The position numbers and the translations under genes were made by a program. This document shows positions 35,444-46,689 of a stretch of DNA of 64,000 nucleotides, in pieces (position 1 is the first letter of the stretch; each line of letters opens with the position of its first letter). Origin of the DNA: Agarivorans aestuarii (lineage in GTDB: Bacteria > Pseudomonadota > Gammaproteobacteria > Enterobacterales > Celerinatantimonadaceae). The stretch spans positions 1,656,001 to 1,720,000 of the forward strand of contig NZ_AP023033.1 of NCBI RefSeq assembly GCF_019670125.1, written 5' to 3'. Under the pieces are notes generated by a model. That model ran no database searches, was not told the DNA's origin, and saw nothing but the letters and a program-made list of their open reading frames with translations.

Positions 35444-36235
35444 ATGACCTTACCTGAAGCGCAGCAGTTAGCCGTGAAAGATGCTATGCCAAAGCACGTT
35501 GCCATCATTATGGATGGTAACGGACGTTGGGCTCAGCAACGCGGTAAATTGCGCATGTTTGGCCATCAAGCAGGGGTGAAGTCTGTAAGGCGGGCTGTAA
35601 GTTTTGCCACCCAACTTGGCGTAAAGTCATTAACCTTGTTTGCCTTTAGCAGCGAGAACTGGCGACGTCCGGAAGAAGAAGTGTCAAGCTTAATGAACTT
35701 GTTTTTGACAGTTTTGCAACGAGAAGTAAAAAAACTGAAAAACAATAATGTACAACTAAGAATAATTGGTGATACTTCTCGCTTTAGTGAAAAATTGCAA
35801 AAACGCATTGCCATTGCCCAAAATGAAACAGCGGCAAACGATGGTTTAGTACTAAATATTGCTGCTAACTACGGTGGCCGCTGGGACATTGTAAACGCTA
35901 GCCAACAACTTGCAGAGCAAGTTAAGAAAGGACGCTTAGATGCGCAAGACATTAGTGAAGAGCATATCTCGGCATTAATGGAAAGCGACACTGTGGGCGA
36001 CGTGGATTTATTAATCCGCACCGGTGGCGATCACCGAATTAGTAACTTTTTGCTATGGCAAACCGCTTATGCAGAGCTTTACTTTAGTGATGTGTTGTGG
36101 CCAGATTTTGACGAAGATGCATTTGGCGAGGCCATTGCTGCATTTGTTAGCCGCGAGCGTCGCTTTGGTTGTACTGGGGAACAGGTACAAGCTTTGTTGA
36201 TAGATAATCAGAAAAATGAGGATCATTTTGCTTAA
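35444..36235 (+). CDS. uppS: Undecaprenyl diphosphate synthase
   Basis: Cis-prenyltransferase making C55-PP, the lipid carrier for peptidoglycan. The 263-residue protein has the catalytic Asp24 in [10 protein letters not shown], the FAFSSENW motif, and [25 protein letters not shown] at the isopentenyl-PP site. Its 3' end overlaps the preferred cdsA start by eight bases. Confidence 0.98.
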   Translation: MTLPEAQQLAVKDAMPKHVAIIMDGNGRWAQQRGKLRMFGHQAGVKSVRRAVSFATQLGVKSLTLFAFSSENWRRPEEEVSSLMNLFLTVLQREVKKLKNNNVQLRIIGDTSRFSEKLQKRIAIAQNETAANDGLVLNIAANYGGRWDIVNASQQLAEQVKKGRLDAQDISEEHISALMESDTVGDVDLLIRTGGDHRISNFLLWQTAYAELYFSDVLWPDFDEDAFGEAIAAFVSRERRFGCTGEQVQALLIDNQKNEDHFA

Positions 36236-37070
36236 GCAAAGAATCATAACGGCGCTGATATTAGCGCCTTTGGCCCTAGCTGCAATTTTCATGTTACCAC
36301 TGTTTGGTTTAGCGGTGGTGTTTGCATTAGTGCTGGTGTTAGCAGCCAGAGAGTGGGCTAGAGTAGTGTCTGATCAAGGCTCAAGACGCTTGAGTTTTTT
36401 TGTTGTCTTTTCTTTGGTTTTTGGTTTGAGCTTGTGGCAACTCCCGTTAGATAGCCTCGCGCAATCAACTTGGTTTAGCGCCATGTTGGGCTTTGCTGTA
36501 GTAGCTTGGCTAAGCAGTTTATATTTACTTTCAAGTTACCCTCATTCGGCGATGTTTTGGCACAACAGCAGCGTCTTTAAGTTGCTAGTTGGGCTTGTAG
36601 TGCTACTGCCATTCTTTTGGTCTTTAGTCTTTTTGCGCTCTGTTGACCCTAGCAATCCAGCTGTTGGTGGTGCTTGGGTGCTTTATGTATTATTGCTAGT
36701 CTGGGCTGCAGATACAGGGGCTTATTTTGCGGGTAAGCGTTTTGGTAAACGCAAGTTGGCTAAAAATGTTAGCCCCAAAAAAACCATTGAAGGTTTGTTA
36801 GGTGGCTTGGCTGTTGCAGCTTTAGTAACGGTTGGCGCATTTATCTTCTTAGACATACCAGAAGGCAAAGAGTGGGTATTAGTGATTGCCAGTGGATTTA
36901 CCGTTCTAGCCTCGGTAGTGGGTGATTTAGTTGAAAGCATGTTTAAGCGTCAAGCTGGAATAAAAGACAGCGGTAGTTTGCTTCCAGGCCATGGTGGCTT
37001 ACTTGACCGGATCGACAGCATGACGGCAGCGATGCCAGTATTTGCTTTTTTCTTCCTTCATTGGATGTAG
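36228..37070 (+). CDS. cdsA: Phosphatidate cytidylyltransferase
   Basis: Makes CDP-diacylglycerol, precursor of all phospholipids. The 280-residue protein has about eight membrane segments and the C-terminal signature [35 protein letters not shown]. The start is set at TTG 36228, giving [14 protein letters not shown] as in relatives, because GAGG lies six bases before it. An ATG at 36216 in the same frame lacks a ribosome-binding site. The start lies inside the end of uppS, so translation is coupled. Confidence 0.95.
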   Translation: MLKQRIITALILAPLALAAIFMLPLFGLAVVFALVLVLAAREWARVVSDQGSRRLSFFVVFSLVFGLSLWQLPLDSLAQSTWFSAMLGFAVVAWLSSLYLLSSYPHSAMFWHNSSVFKLLVGLVVLLPFFWSLVFLRSVDPSNPAVGGAWVLYVLLLVWAADTGAYFAGKRFGKRKLAKNVSPKKTIEGLLGGLAVAALVTVGAFIFLDIPEGKEWVLVIASGFTVLASVVGDLVESMFKRQAGIKDSGSLLPGHGGLLDRIDSMTAAMPVFAFFFLHWM

Positions 37071-37076
37071 CCCTTG

Positions 37077-38279
37077 ATGAGCAAGCAATTGGTTATTCTT
37101 GGCGCCACCGGGTCGATTGGTAGCAGTACCCTTAAAGTTATTCGCGAAAACCCACAGAGTTTTTCTTTATTTGGTGTGACGGGTGGTAAAAACCTAAGCG
37201 CTATGTTGGAAATTTGTCGAGAGTTTTCACCTCAATACGCGCTAATGGCCGACGAAGCTAGTAACCACAAACTGCGTGAAGCGATTAAAGCTGAGTCTCT
37301 TAAGGTAGAAGTGCCTAGCGGTGACAAGGCCATCGCTGAGTTGGTTAAAGCCTCTGAAGTTGAATTGGTGATGGCTTCTATTGTTGGCGCAGCGGGTTTG
37401 TTACCTACATTGGCTGCTGTAGAGGCTGGCAAAACCGTGTTGTTGGCTAATAAAGAAGCCTTGGTAATGAGTGGCGCTATCTTTATGGAAGCGGCCAAAA
37501 AAAGCGGTGCTCAAATTCTACCGGTCGATAGTGAGCATAATGCCATATTCCAATGTATGCCTGAACAAGTACAACAACAGCTTGGCTATTGTGATTTGTC
37601 TGATTCAGGCATAAGCAAAATTTTGCTTACCGGTTCTGGTGGGCCTTTCAGATATAATGAGTTGGCCAGCTTGTCTTCGGTAACCCCTGCACAAGCTTGC
37701 GCACATCCGAATTGGTCGATGGGGCAAAAGATCTCTGTAGACTCAGCCACCATGATGAACAAAGGTTTGGAGTACATAGAAGCTAAACGCTTATTTAATA
37801 CTCAGCCTAATCAAATAGATGTAATCATTCATCCCCAGTCAATTATTCATTCTATGGTGCAGTATTGCGATGGTTCGGTGCTTGCACAAATGGGGCAACC
37901 TGATATGGCTACGCCGATCGCCCATGTGATGGCATACCCACAACGGCAAGTTTCTGGGGTTGAGGCTTTGGATTTCTTTAGCATCGGTGAACTGAGCTTC
38001 ATGCCACCCGATTACGCTAAATATCCTTGTTTGAAACTGGCCATCGATGCTTGTTATGACAGCCAAACTGCGACTACTTGTTTAAATGCTGCTAACGAAG
38101 TTGCTGTGGAGGCTTTTTTGGCAGAACGAATAAAATTCACCCAGATTGCCGAAGTTGTCGCCACTTGTTTAGATAAACAAAGTTATATGGGCGCCGAAAC
38201 TGAACTTTCAGTTTTACTAGAGGTCGACCAAAGGGCGCGAATGCATGCTGATGCAGCGGTTAAAAGGATCTGTGCATGA
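37077..38279 (+). CDS. dxr: 1-deoxy-D-xylulose 5-phosphate reductoisomerase
   Basis: Second step of the MEP isoprenoid pathway, supplying precursors to uppS next door. The 400-residue protein has the NADPH-binding GATGSIG (9-15), LLANKEALV with Lys126, metal ligands Asp151 and Glu153 in [11 protein letters not shown], and the flexible-loop region [26 protein letters not shown] at 37077 is taken instead of a TTG one codon before. In E. coli, dxr lies between frr and uppS; here it is between cdsA and rseP. It overlaps rseP by four bases. Confidence 0.97.
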   Translation: MSKQLVILGATGSIGSSTLKVIRENPQSFSLFGVTGGKNLSAMLEICREFSPQYALMADEASNHKLREAIKAESLKVEVPSGDKAIAELVKASEVELVMASIVGAAGLLPTLAAVEAGKTVLLANKEALVMSGAIFMEAAKKSGAQILPVDSEHNAIFQCMPEQVQQQLGYCDLSDSGISKILLTGSGGPFRYNELASLSSVTPAQACAHPNWSMGQKISVDSATMMNKGLEYIEAKRLFNTQPNQIDVIIHPQSIIHSMVQYCDGSVLAQMGQPDMATPIAHVMAYPQRQVSGVEALDFFSIGELSFMPPDYAKYPCLKLAIDACYDSQTATTCLNAANEVAVEAFLAERIKFTQIAEVVATCLDKQSYMGAETELSVLLEVDQRARMHADAAVKRICA

Positions 38280-39628
38280 ACGAAGTGATTTGGAACACCA
38301 GCTTTTTTATTATTGCCTTAGGCATCTTAGTAACGGTGCATGAATTTGGCCACTTTTGGGTTGCTCGTCGTTGTGGCGTTAAAGTCGAGCGTTTCTCAAT
38401 CGGTTTTGGTAAAGCTCTTTGGCGTAAAACAGCCAAAGACGGTACAGAATATGTAGTGGCAATGATCCCACTCGGTGGCTACGTAAAAATGCTCGATGAA
38501 CGAGTTGCTGAAGTGCCTGCCGAGCTTCGTTCTCAAGCTTTTAACAATAAAACATTGGCTCAGCGCAGTGCAGTTGTCGCGGCTGGTCCTATTGCGAACT
38601 TCTTGTTGGCTATATTGGCCTTCTGGCTAATGTTTGTTATTGGTGTTCCTTCAGTCAAACCGGTTCTTGGTGGTGTTGCACCGAACAGTATCGCAGAGCA
38701 AGCAGGGCTTAGAGCTGGTCACGAAATTATCATGATTGACGACCAACAAACGCTGGATTGGGAAAGCGTTAATTTAGCCTTGGTTAGCCAGCTTGGTAAT
38801 GAGTCCATGGCGGTGGAAGTGCAAGATACCGAAACCCAACAAACTCAAATGGCTTATTTAGATATCCGTCAATGGCAGTTGGACAGTGAGCAGCAAAGCC
38901 CAATTATTAGTTTAGGCCTACAACCATTTAGCCCAAGCATCTCTATGAACGTTGCCAAAGTAGTTGATGGAAAACCGGCTGCAGAAGCTGGTTTGTTAGA
39001 GGGCGATAAGCTGGTAGCACTCGATGGCGTTAATCTCGCTTCTTGGCAAGATTTTGTTACTTATGTTCAAGCAAGGCCACATCAGCCAATTGTTGTAGAT
39101 GTGGAGCGTTCTGGTCGCTCAGTACAGCTAACCATGACTCCTGAAGCGAGAGAATACCAAGGGAAAGAGAGCGGCTATGTAGGTTTGGCGCCTGAAGTAT
39201 CCGAGTTCCCAGAAAAGTATAGAATTGATTTGCATTACGGCTTTTTTGATGCGTTTGGCAAATCTCTCGAACGAACTTGGCATTTAAGCAAATTGACCGT
39301 ATCTATGATCGGTAAATTGGTGACAGGCGTGGTTTCATTAGATAACCTTAGCGGTCCAATATCTATCGCTAAAGGTGCTGGAGCTACTGCCGACTACGGC
39401 TTAGTGTATTTTTTAGGTTTTGTTGCCTTGGTGAGTATTAACTTAGGCATTATTAATTTGTTTCCCTTGCCAGTGCTAGATGGTGGCCATCTAGTGTTTT
39501 TTGCCATTGAAGGCATTACTGGTAAACCCGTGTCAGAGCGTGTGCAGGAAATTGGATTTAGGATTGGTGCAGTGTTAGTGATGGCTTTGATGAGTCTTGC
39601 TATTTTTAATGATTTTATGCGCTTATAA
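38276..39628 (+). CDS. rseP: Site-2 protease RseP
   Basis: Inner-membrane zinc metalloprotease that cleaves RseA within the membrane, releasing sigma-E in the envelope-stress response, and also removes signal-peptide remnants. The 450-residue protein has HEFGH (22-26) in the first membrane helix, two PDZ domains (about 115-300), and the second zinc motif LDGGH with Asp402, the same position as in E. coli. Its start overlaps the dxr stop (ATGA). Confidence 0.98.
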   Translation: MNEVIWNTSFFIIALGILVTVHEFGHFWVARRCGVKVERFSIGFGKALWRKTAKDGTEYVVAMIPLGGYVKMLDERVAEVPAELRSQAFNNKTLAQRSAVVAAGPIANFLLAILAFWLMFVIGVPSVKPVLGGVAPNSIAEQAGLRAGHEIIMIDDQQTLDWESVNLALVSQLGNESMAVEVQDTETQQTQMAYLDIRQWQLDSEQQSPIISLGLQPFSPSISMNVAKVVDGKPAAEAGLLEGDKLVALDGVNLASWQDFVTYVQARPHQPIVVDVERSGRSVQLTMTPEAREYQGKESGYVGLAPEVSEFPEKYRIDLHYGFFDAFGKSLERTWHLSKLTVSMIGKLVTGVVSLDNLSGPISIAKGAGATADYGLVYFLGFVALVSINLGIINLFPLPVLDGGHLVFFAIEGITGKPVSERVQEIGFRIGAVLVMALMSLAIFNDFMRL

Positions 39629-39655
39629 CAATTAAATAGGACGTTCTTTTTTCTT

Positions 39656-42085
39656 ATGTTCAAAAAGCAGTTGGTTGTTGGACTTTTACTAGCCTGCATC
39701 TCCGGAACGACTCTCGCCGCTGGAAATTCGGCGTTTACTGTTGCAGATATTCGGATAGAGGGATTACAACGGGTATCGTTGGGTGCCGCATTATTGCAAA
39801 TTCCATTACGTATTGGCGATGAGGTGGATAGCTCTCAAGTTAGTGACAGTATTAAGCGTTTGTATCGCAGTGGCAACTTTGAGGACGTTCAAGTTTTCCG
39901 CGACGGCGATGCATTGGTATTCAAAGTTCTTGAAAGGCCTACCGTTAGCAATATCGAGTATTCTGGCAATAAAGATATCAAGACCGAACAACTCGAAGAG
40001 TCTTTGCGTTCATCGGGCATCAAAATAGGCGAGCCCTTAGATAAAACTAATCTTCGTAATATTGAAAAAAGTCTTGAAGACTTTTATTACAGCGTGGGTA
40101 AGTACAGTGCGCGGGTTAAAGCGATTGTTACCCCCTTGCCGCGCAATCGAGTTGATTTGAAGTTTAATTTCCAGGAAGGTTTATCAGCGGAAATTGAACA
40201 AATTAACATTATCGGTAACCAAAAGTTTTCTTCTGGTGAGCTCATTAAACGTATGACTCTCACCGATAGTGCACCTTGGTGGAATGTACTTGCCGACCAA
40301 AAGTATCAAAAGCAAAAGCTAGCCGGTGACTTAGAAACCATTAATAGCTTTTACTATGACCGTGGTTATATTCGCTTTAAAGTTGATTCTACTCAAGTTG
40401 CTTTAACGCCTGATAAGAAAGGCATTTACATCACCATTAATGTTGATGAAGGTGAGATCTACACGGTAGAGAAAGTTGAGTTAGCGGGTAACCTCCTAGA
40501 TAAGAGCGCAGAGCTAAATGGCTTAGTGAGCATTAATCAAGGGGATACTTATAGCGGTGCTGAAGTCACTAAAACTGAAGAATTGTTGTCTAAATTCTTG
40601 GGTCGCTATGGTTACGCTTATCCTCAAGTTAATGTTTTTCCAGTAATTAATGATGAAGATAAAACAGTAGTTCTTAACATCAATATAGATCCTGGTAATC
40701 GAGTTTACGTTCGCCGAATCAACGTGAGCGGCAATACCATCACGAAAGACGAAGTACTGCGTCGTGAAATGCGTCAAATGGAGGGTACTTGGTTATCCAG
40801 CCGTTTAGTTGAGCAATCTAGAGCACGTTTAAGCCGTTTAGGCTTTTTTGAAACCGTTGATGTTGAAACAGTTAAAATTCCAGGTTCCGATGACCAAGTG
40901 GATGTGAATTTTGCTGTTAAAGAGCAACCTTCGGGGTCGTTTAATGCTGGTGTAGGCTTTGGTACCGAATCAGGCTTAAGCTTGTCAGCTGGTGTACAGC
41001 AAGACAACTTCTTGGGCACCGGTAACCGAGCAGGTATTAATGTAAGCACTAACAAATACTCTAAGAATTTCGATGTTAACTTTACTGACCCTTATTTTAC
41101 AAAAGACGGGGTGAGTTTTGGTGGCCGTTTCTACTACACCGACTTTGAAGCGTCAAAAGCCGATATTGTAGACTATAACAACGAAACAATTGGTTTACGC
41201 GGTACCCTTGGTTTCCCTGTTAATGAATACAACCGCTTGAGTGCAAGTTTGGGTTTAGAGCAAAATAAAATTTCGCAGTTAAATGCTTATGCGCAAATCC
41301 AACAGTTTTGGGATATTTATTCCCCACACAGGAATGATGATGGCTCTTTAACTTTCGGATCCTTGGATACAACCTTGGGTTGGAGTCGCAATACCCTAAA
41401 TAACGGCTCTATGCCTACAGCGGGTTCTTCACAGAAATTCGATACTAAGATAACCATTCCAGGTTCAGATGTTCAGTATTTTAAAATGAGCTTTGATACT
41501 CGTCATTTCTTCCCTATTACTACTAACCACGACTGGGCGTTCGCGGTGCGTGGTAAGGTTGGCTACGGCAATGGTTATGGACAGATCGAGGGTAACGACC
41601 AAATTTTACCTTTCTTCGAAAACTTTTATGCCGGTGGTTATTCTACCTTACGTGGTTTCCGTTCAAATACCGTCGGCCCACGTGCGCTTTATTTAGTAGA
41701 TAATAATGGTAGTTCGTATGTTACCGCGTCTGATGACTCGGTGGGCGGAAACGCATTAGCAGTAGGTTCAGCTGAGCTTATCTTCCCAACACCATTTCTT
41801 GATGAAGCCTATATTCGTCAAGTTCGTACCACTGCGTTTTTAGACTTTGGTACTGTTTGGGATACCGAGTTTGACTATGAACGTTATAGTCAAATGCAAT
41901 GTATTAGGTATTGTGACCGTTTTGGTGACTATTCATCACCGGACAGAATTCGAGCCTCAGTAGGTGTGTCTATTCAATGGTTCTCTCCTATGGGGCCACT
42001 GGTATTCTCATTTGCTAAGCCAATTAAGAGTTATGAAGGGGATCGTTCTGAAGCCTTCTCATTTAACATTGGCCAAACTTTTTAA
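39656..42085 (+). CDS. bamA: Outer membrane protein assembly factor BamA
   Basis: Core of the BAM complex that folds beta-barrel proteins into the outer membrane. The 809-residue precursor has a signal peptide of about 22 residues (GTTLA/AGNS), five POTRA domains (about 25-425) and a 16-strand barrel. The barrel carries the (V/L)RGF motif at 665-668 in loop 6 and the terminal beta-signal FSFNIGQTF. An extra cysteine pair (CIRYC) occurs in a late barrel region, as in E. coli. It is 27 bases downstream of rseP and followed by skp. Confidence 0.98.
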   Translation: MFKKQLVVGLLLACISGTTLAAGNSAFTVADIRIEGLQRVSLGAALLQIPLRIGDEVDSSQVSDSIKRLYRSGNFEDVQVFRDGDALVFKVLERPTVSNIEYSGNKDIKTEQLEESLRSSGIKIGEPLDKTNLRNIEKSLEDFYYSVGKYSARVKAIVTPLPRNRVDLKFNFQEGLSAEIEQINIIGNQKFSSGELIKRMTLTDSAPWWNVLADQKYQKQKLAGDLETINSFYYDRGYIRFKVDSTQVALTPDKKGIYITINVDEGEIYTVEKVELAGNLLDKSAELNGLVSINQGDTYSGAEVTKTEELLSKFLGRYGYAYPQVNVFPVINDEDKTVVLNINIDPGNRVYVRRINVSGNTITKDEVLRREMRQMEGTWLSSRLVEQSRARLSRLGFFETVDVETVKIPGSDDQVDVNFAVKEQPSGSFNAGVGFGTESGLSLSAGVQQDNFLGTGNRAGINVSTNKYSKNFDVNFTDPYFTKDGVSFGGRFYYTDFEASKADIVDYNNETIGLRGTLGFPVNEYNRLSASLGLEQNKISQLNAYAQIQQFWDIYSPHRNDDGSLTFGSLDTTLGWSRNTLNNGSMPTAGSSQKFDTKITIPGSDVQYFKMSFDTRHFFPITTNHDWAFAVRGKVGYGNGYGQIEGNDQILPFFENFYAGGYSTLRGFRSNTVGPRALYLVDNNGSSYVTASDDSVGGNALAVGSAELIFPTPFLDEAYIRQVRTTAFLDFGTVWDTEFDYERYSQMQCIRYCDRFGDYSSPDRIRASVGVSIQWFSPMGPLVFSFAKPIKSYEGDRSEAFSFNIGQTF

Positions 42086-42109
42086 CTTTTGATTTTAGGA
42101 GTAAATCTT

Positions 42110-42619
42110 TTGAAAAAACTAATTGCTGCTGTTGCCCTTGCTGCAACTATCGTAACCCCAAGTTTTAGTGCGCTAGCAGAAACTAAAATTGCTGTGATTA
42201 ATATTGCTGAAGTTTTTCAACAATTGCCTCAGCGTGACACTTTGCAAAAAACCTTAAAAGACGAGTTTGAAGTGCGCGTGCAGGAAGTTCGTGGCTTGGA
42301 AGCTGAAATGCAGCGTCTTTACGACAAGCGTGAGAAAGATGGGGAGCTGCTAGGTCAGCAGGAAGTGACTAAAATTACCCGTCAGCTTGAAACTATGCAA
42401 GCAGAGTACAAGCTTAAGCGTAAAAACTTAGAAGAAGACCAACGTCGTCGTGGCGCTGAAGAGCAACAAAAATTGATGATTAAAGTTCAAGACGCAATTG
42501 TTGAAGTATCTAAAGCACAGGGCTACGATTTAGTATTACCTTTAGATGCAACAGCGTATGCATCTGACTCTTTGGATATTACCAAGCAGGTTGTTCAACA
42601 AGTGAGTAAGAGTAAGTAA
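42110..42619 (+). CDS. skp: Periplasmic chaperone Skp (OmpH)
   Basis: Trimeric periplasmic holdase that carries outer-membrane proteins to BamA. The 169-residue precursor has a signal peptide (MKKLIAAVALAATIV...SALA/E), the core strand ETKIAVINIAEVFQQ, and long coiled-coil tentacles (about 50-135). TTG at 42110 is chosen as start because AGGAG lies eight bases before it and it begins the signal peptide; an in-frame TTG at 42089 has no ribosome-binding site. It sits two bases before lpxD. Confidence 0.95.
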   Translation: MKKLIAAVALAATIVTPSFSALAETKIAVINIAEVFQQLPQRDTLQKTLKDEFEVRVQEVRGLEAEMQRLYDKREKDGELLGQQEVTKITRQLETMQAEYKLKRKNLEEDQRRRGAEEQQKLMIKVQDAIVEVSKAQGYDLVLPLDATAYASDSLDITKQVVQQVSKSK

Positions 42620-42621
42620 AT

Positions 42622-43647
42622 ATGACACTAAGCCTTGGCCAAATCGCTGAGCAACTCGGGCTTCCCCTTCAGGGTGATCCCGAGCTAGTTATTTCAAATA
42701 TTGCTCCCTTTGAAAAAGCCGGGGAGCAAGAGATAAGCTTTTTAACTAACGCAAAGTACAAACCTTTGTTGGCCACTAGTAAAGCTGGTGCACTTATTTT
42801 GTCGAAAAGTCATGCCGACGCTTTTTCTGGAAATAGCTTAATTAGCGAAGACCCTTATGTTAGTTACGCTCAATTAGCGCAACTACTAGATAACACCCCT
42901 GCTTGCGCAAGCAATATTCACCCTTCTGCTATTGTTGAAGAAGGCGCGACAATAGGCGGTAATGTAGCTATTGGTGCTAATGCGGTTATTGAAAGTGGTG
43001 CTGTTTTAGGTGATAACGCACAAATCGGGGCTGGCTGCTTCATCGGTAAAAATACAAAAATTGGTGCCGAGACAAAATTATGGGCCAATTGTAGCATCTA
43101 CCATGAAGTTCAAATTGGTCAACAGTGTTTAATTCAAAGTAATACTGTGATTGGTTGTGATGGCTTTGGGTATGCCAATAAGCAAGGCCAATGGGTGAAA
43201 ATACCGCAGTTGGGCACGGTGATTATTGGCGATAAAGTTGAAATCGGCGCATCGGTGTCTATCGACCGAGGCGCGCTGGATAATACTGAGATCGCGTCAA
43301 ACGTGATTATCGATAATCAAGTGCATATCGCTCACAATGTAACGATTGGCACCGGAACTGCAATTGCAGGTACTACTGGTATTGCTGGTAGCACTAATAT
43401 TGGCCGTTATTGCATTATTGGTGGTGGAGTTGGCATTAATGGTCACATTGATATATGCGACCAAGTGACTATCACCGGTTACTCTATGGTTACCAAATCA
43501 ATTAGTGAACCGGGCACTTACTCTTCAGGCATGCCTACCCAAGCTAATCGTCAGTGGCGAAAATCAATGGCTCGCCTATCTCAAATCGATGAGATGCATA
43601 AACGCATTGTGAGCTTAGAGCGCAAGAACAGCGCCAAAGCCGACTAA
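42622..43647 (+). CDS. lpxD: UDP-3-O-(3-hydroxyacyl)glucosamine N-acyltransferase
   Basis: Third step of lipid A synthesis, acyl-ACP dependent. The 341 residues equal the E. coli length. The N-terminal uridine-binding domain is followed by a left-handed beta-helix of hexapeptide repeats (about 100-300). HIAHNV holds His238, which I equate with the catalytic His239 of E. coli. A C-terminal helix (SQIDEMHKRIVSLERK) binds ACP in the family. It lies between skp and fabZ, the standard order. Confidence 0.97.
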   Translation: MTLSLGQIAEQLGLPLQGDPELVISNIAPFEKAGEQEISFLTNAKYKPLLATSKAGALILSKSHADAFSGNSLISEDPYVSYAQLAQLLDNTPACASNIHPSAIVEEGATIGGNVAIGANAVIESGAVLGDNAQIGAGCFIGKNTKIGAETKLWANCSIYHEVQIGQQCLIQSNTVIGCDGFGYANKQGQWVKIPQLGTVIIGDKVEIGASVSIDRGALDNTEIASNVIIDNQVHIAHNVTIGTGTAIAGTTGIAGSTNIGRYCIIGGGVGINGHIDICDQVTITGYSMVTKSISEPGTYSSGMPTQANRQWRKSMARLSQIDEMHKRIVSLERKNSAKAD

Positions 43648-43661
43648 ATTAGGAATAGATT

Positions 43662-44117
43662 TTGACTACACAACTAAACCGCTTAGAAATTCAAGACATC
43701 ATGGAGCTATTGCCTCACCGCTACCCATTCTTATTGGTAGACCGGGTATTGGATTTTGAAGAAGGTAAAACGCTACACGCCATTAAAAATGTAACGTTTA
43801 ACGAACCGTTTTTTACTGGCCACTTTCCGCAACAACCGGTTTTTCCAGGCGTATTGATTCTTGAAGCATTGGCTCAATGTACCGGGATCTTGGCCTTTAA
43901 ATCTACCACAAAACCAGCTGAAAACGAGCTTTACTATTTTGCCGGTATCGATAATGCTCGCTTCAAGAAGCCAGTTGGCCCAGGTGACGTATTGCACCTT
44001 GAAGTTGAATTATTACGCGACCGTCGTGGTATCGGTAAATTTAGTTGTGTCGCCAAAGTAGAAGGCGAAGTGGTATGTAGCGGCGAAATCATGTGCGCAC
44101 GTAGGGCCTACAAGTAA
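43662..44117 (+). CDS. fabZ: 3-hydroxyacyl-ACP dehydratase FabZ
   Basis: Dehydrates 3-hydroxyacyl-ACP in fatty-acid elongation, competing with LpxA/LpxD for 3-hydroxyacyl-ACP. At 151 residues it is identical in length to E. coli FabZ. Catalytic His54 ([11 protein letters not shown]) and Glu68 (LILEALAQ) are in the family positions. The start is TTG at 43662 with AGGA seven bases upstream; the encoded N-terminus [23 protein letters not shown] matches the family. Confidence 0.98.
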   Translation: MTTQLNRLEIQDIMELLPHRYPFLLVDRVLDFEEGKTLHAIKNVTFNEPFFTGHFPQQPVFPGVLILEALAQCTGILAFKSTTKPAENELYYFAGIDNARFKKPVGPGDVLHLEVELLRDRRGIGKFSCVAKVEGEVVCSGEIMCARRAYK

Positions 44118-44129
44118 GTGGAGCTGAAT

Positions 44130-44918
44130 ATGATAGATAGCACTGCAAGTATACATTCAAGCGCCATTATCGAAGGTAATGTAAAAATTGGCGCCAACAC
44201 CACTGTTGGTGCTTTTACCATTATTCGCGGTGAAGTTGAGATTGGAGAAAACTGTCAAATCGCTTCACATGTAGTGATTAAAGGTCACTCTAAAATCGGC
44301 AATAATAACCGTATTTTTCAGTTTGCCTCGGTAGGTGAAGACTGCCAAGACTTGAAATATGCCGGTGAAGATACCTATTTAGAGATTGGCGACAACAATA
44401 CTATCCGCGAAAGTGTAACAATTCACCGAGGCACTACCCAAGACCAAAGCATTACCAAAATTGGCAGTAACTGCTTATTTATGATTAATGCTCACGTTGC
44501 TCACGATTGTGTTGTAGGTAATGGTTGTATTTTTGCTAACAATGCCACGTTAGCTGGTCACGTTACTATTGGTGATAACGTTATTTTTGGCGGCCAAGCG
44601 GCTATTCATCAGTTTGGTAAAGTTGGCTCTTACGCCTTTGTTGGAGGCTGCGCGGCAGTAAATAAAGATGTTCCTCCTTATGTGATGGCTGTCGGTAACT
44701 ACGCTCGTCCGGTAGCGGTGAATACTGAAGGTTTACTACGCAGAGGCTTCAGTAAAGATGCTATTAAGGCGATTCGTCAAGCCTATAAAACGCTTTACCG
44801 CAGTGGCAATACCTTAGAGGAAGCCCTTAGCCAGATAGAGTTATCTGCTGAGCAATATCCGGAGGTTAAGCTGTTCGCTGATTTTCTAAAAGAAAACGGT
44901 CGAGGCATCGTTCGCTAA
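44130..44918 (+). CDS. lpxA: UDP-N-acetylglucosamine acyltransferase
   Basis: First step of lipid A synthesis, transferring a 3-hydroxyacyl group from ACP to UDP-GlcNAc. The 262-residue protein is a left-handed beta-helix with catalytic His125 in INAHVAHDC, exactly the E. coli position, and a C-terminal helical domain ([25 protein letters not shown]). ATG at 44130 is preferred over GTG 44118, since GTGGAG serves as ribosome-binding site for the former. It shares one base with the lpxB start. Confidence 0.98.
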   Translation: MIDSTASIHSSAIIEGNVKIGANTTVGAFTIIRGEVEIGENCQIASHVVIKGHSKIGNNNRIFQFASVGEDCQDLKYAGEDTYLEIGDNNTIRESVTIHRGTTQDQSITKIGSNCLFMINAHVAHDCVVGNGCIFANNATLAGHVTIGDNVIFGGQAAIHQFGKVGSYAFVGGCAAVNKDVPPYVMAVGNYARPVAVNTEGLLRRGFSKDAIKAIRQAYKTLYRSGNTLEEALSQIELSAEQYPEVKLFADFLKENGRGIVR

Positions 44919-46060
44919 TGGCCCAAGCGGATTTGCATATCGCTATTGTCGCCGGGGAAGTCTCCGGCGATATTTTAGGTGCCGGATTAATTTCTGCGCT
45001 TAAACAGAAATACCCCAATGCGCGCTTTTCCGGCATTGCTGGTCCCTTAATGCAAGAGCAGGGCTGTGAGGCCTTGTTTGATATGGAAGAGCTGTCGGTA
45101 ATGGGCCTAGTGGAAGTGCTAGGGCGCTTGCCGCGTATTCTTAAAATCCGCAAGCAACTGCTCCAACAATATATCCAATCTCCACCAGATATTTATATTG
45201 GTATTGATGCTCCAGATTTTAACTTAGGTGTAGAACATAAACTGCACGCTAAGGGTGTTAAAACCGTTCATTACGTAAGCCCCTCGGTTTGGGCATGGAA
45301 ACAAAAGCGCGTTTTCAAAATTAAACAAGGCTGCAATAAAATTCTGGTTTTCTTGCCATTTGAAAAAGCCTTTTATGATCGCTTCGAAGTGCCTTGCGAG
45401 TTCGTTGGCCACACTCTTGCTGATCAAGTTGCTATGCATAGCCCGCAGCTTCCAGCCGTCGAACAGTTGGGTTTAGATAGCACTAGAAAAGTGCTGGCTA
45501 TTTTGCCTGGTAGCCGAAATGCTGAGGTGGGTTTACTTACGCCAGTGTTTCTTGAGTCCGCCAAAAAATTACTTAAGCTATACCCAGATTTGCAGCTGGT
45601 TGCTCCTTTGGTGAATCAACGTCGGCGAGAACAATTTGAAGCTTTAGTTAGTGAGCATGCCCCAGAACTAGATATTAAAGTGGTAGACGGACAAGCTCGC
45701 ACCGTAATGACTGCAGCAGACGCTATTTTGTTAGCTTCTGGAACGGCAACACTAGAAGCTATGTTAGTAAAACGGCCTATGGTGGTTGCTTATCGTTTCA
45801 AGCCTTTGACGTATCGAATTGCAAAGCTAATTGTTAATGCCAAGTTTGCCGCGTTGCCTAACTTACTTGCCGACAAAATGATTGTGCAAGAATATGTGCA
45901 AGAAGACTGCACCAGCGACAACATTGTGGCTGAGCTAAGCCGCCTGCTCAAAAGCGATAATAGCGAACTTATTGATAAGTTTACCGAATTGCACCAGCAA
46001 ATCCGTTGTGATGCCGACCAAAAAGCAGCGCAAGCGGTAATTGAAGTAATAAATAGTTAG
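44918..46060 (+). CDS. lpxB: Lipid-A-disaccharide synthase
   Basis: Glycosyltransferase (GT19) joining lipid X to UDP-diacylglucosamine at the inner membrane. The 380-residue protein has [16 protein letters not shown], the GIDAPDFNL motif, [14 protein letters not shown], and [13 protein letters not shown] with KRPMVVAYR near the C-terminus. TAATG couples it to lpxA. Confidence 0.98.
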   Translation: MAQADLHIAIVAGEVSGDILGAGLISALKQKYPNARFSGIAGPLMQEQGCEALFDMEELSVMGLVEVLGRLPRILKIRKQLLQQYIQSPPDIYIGIDAPDFNLGVEHKLHAKGVKTVHYVSPSVWAWKQKRVFKIKQGCNKILVFLPFEKAFYDRFEVPCEFVGHTLADQVAMHSPQLPAVEQLGLDSTRKVLAILPGSRNAEVGLLTPVFLESAKKLLKLYPDLQLVAPLVNQRRREQFEALVSEHAPELDIKVVDGQARTVMTAADAILLASGTATLEAMLVKRPMVVAYRFKPLTYRIAKLIVNAKFAALPNLLADKMIVQEYVQEDCTSDNIVAELSRLLKSDNSELIDKFTELHQQIRCDADQKAAQAVIEVINS

Positions 46061-46090
46061 TTTTCCTTATACGCGTTTTTTGGAGTTCTC

Positions 46091-46687
46091 ATGACGCCTT
46101 TTGTTTATCCTTCTGGTTATTCTGTTTTCGCTGGCGTTGATGAAGTAGGGCGTGGTCCCTTAGTGGGGGATGTGGTAACCGCAGCTGTTATCCTAGACCC
46201 TAAGCAGCCTATTACTGGGCTAAACGATTCCAAAAAACTCTCCGAGAAGAAACGTTTGGCACTCGCCGAGGAGATTAAGCAACATGCCATCGCCTGGGCG
46301 ATGGGGCGAGCAACTCCTCAAGAAATAGATGAGCTGAACATTTTGCATGCAACCATGCTGGCAATGTCTAGAGCCGTTGCGGCCTTGAGCGTTACTCCTG
46401 AGTTTGCTTTGATCGATGGTAATCGAGAACCTCAACTAAACATTCCCTGCCAAGCGGTAATTAAAGGTGATGGTTTGGTAGCCGAAATTAGTGCTGCGTC
46501 TATTATCGCGAAAGTGGCGCGAGACCAAGAAATGGTTGAACTCGATGCCCGCTACCCAGATTATCAGTTTGCTAAACACAAGGGCTATCCAACAGCCCTG
46601 CACCTTGAAATGCTTGAGAAGCATGGTGCGATTGCCGAGCATCGCCGCAGTTTTAAACCGGTACAACGGGTATTAGGAGAGCTGTAG
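46091..46687 (+). CDS. rnhB: Ribonuclease HII
   Basis: Removes RNA from RNA-DNA hybrids and initiates excision of misincorporated ribonucleotides. The 198-residue protein has [12 protein letters not shown] with Asp17/Glu18, LIDGN with the third metal ligand, and [15 protein letters not shown] precedes the ATG. It is two bases upstream of dnaE; the dnaE ribosome-binding site lies inside its last codons. Confidence 0.97.
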   Translation: MTPFVYPSGYSVFAGVDEVGRGPLVGDVVTAAVILDPKQPITGLNDSKKLSEKKRLALAEEIKQHAIAWAMGRATPQEIDELNILHATMLAMSRAVAALSVTPEFALIDGNREPQLNIPCQAVIKGDGLVAEISAASIIAKVARDQEMVELDARYPDYQFAKHKGYPTALHLEMLEKHGAIAEHRRSFKPVQRVLGEL

Positions 46688-46689
46688 TT

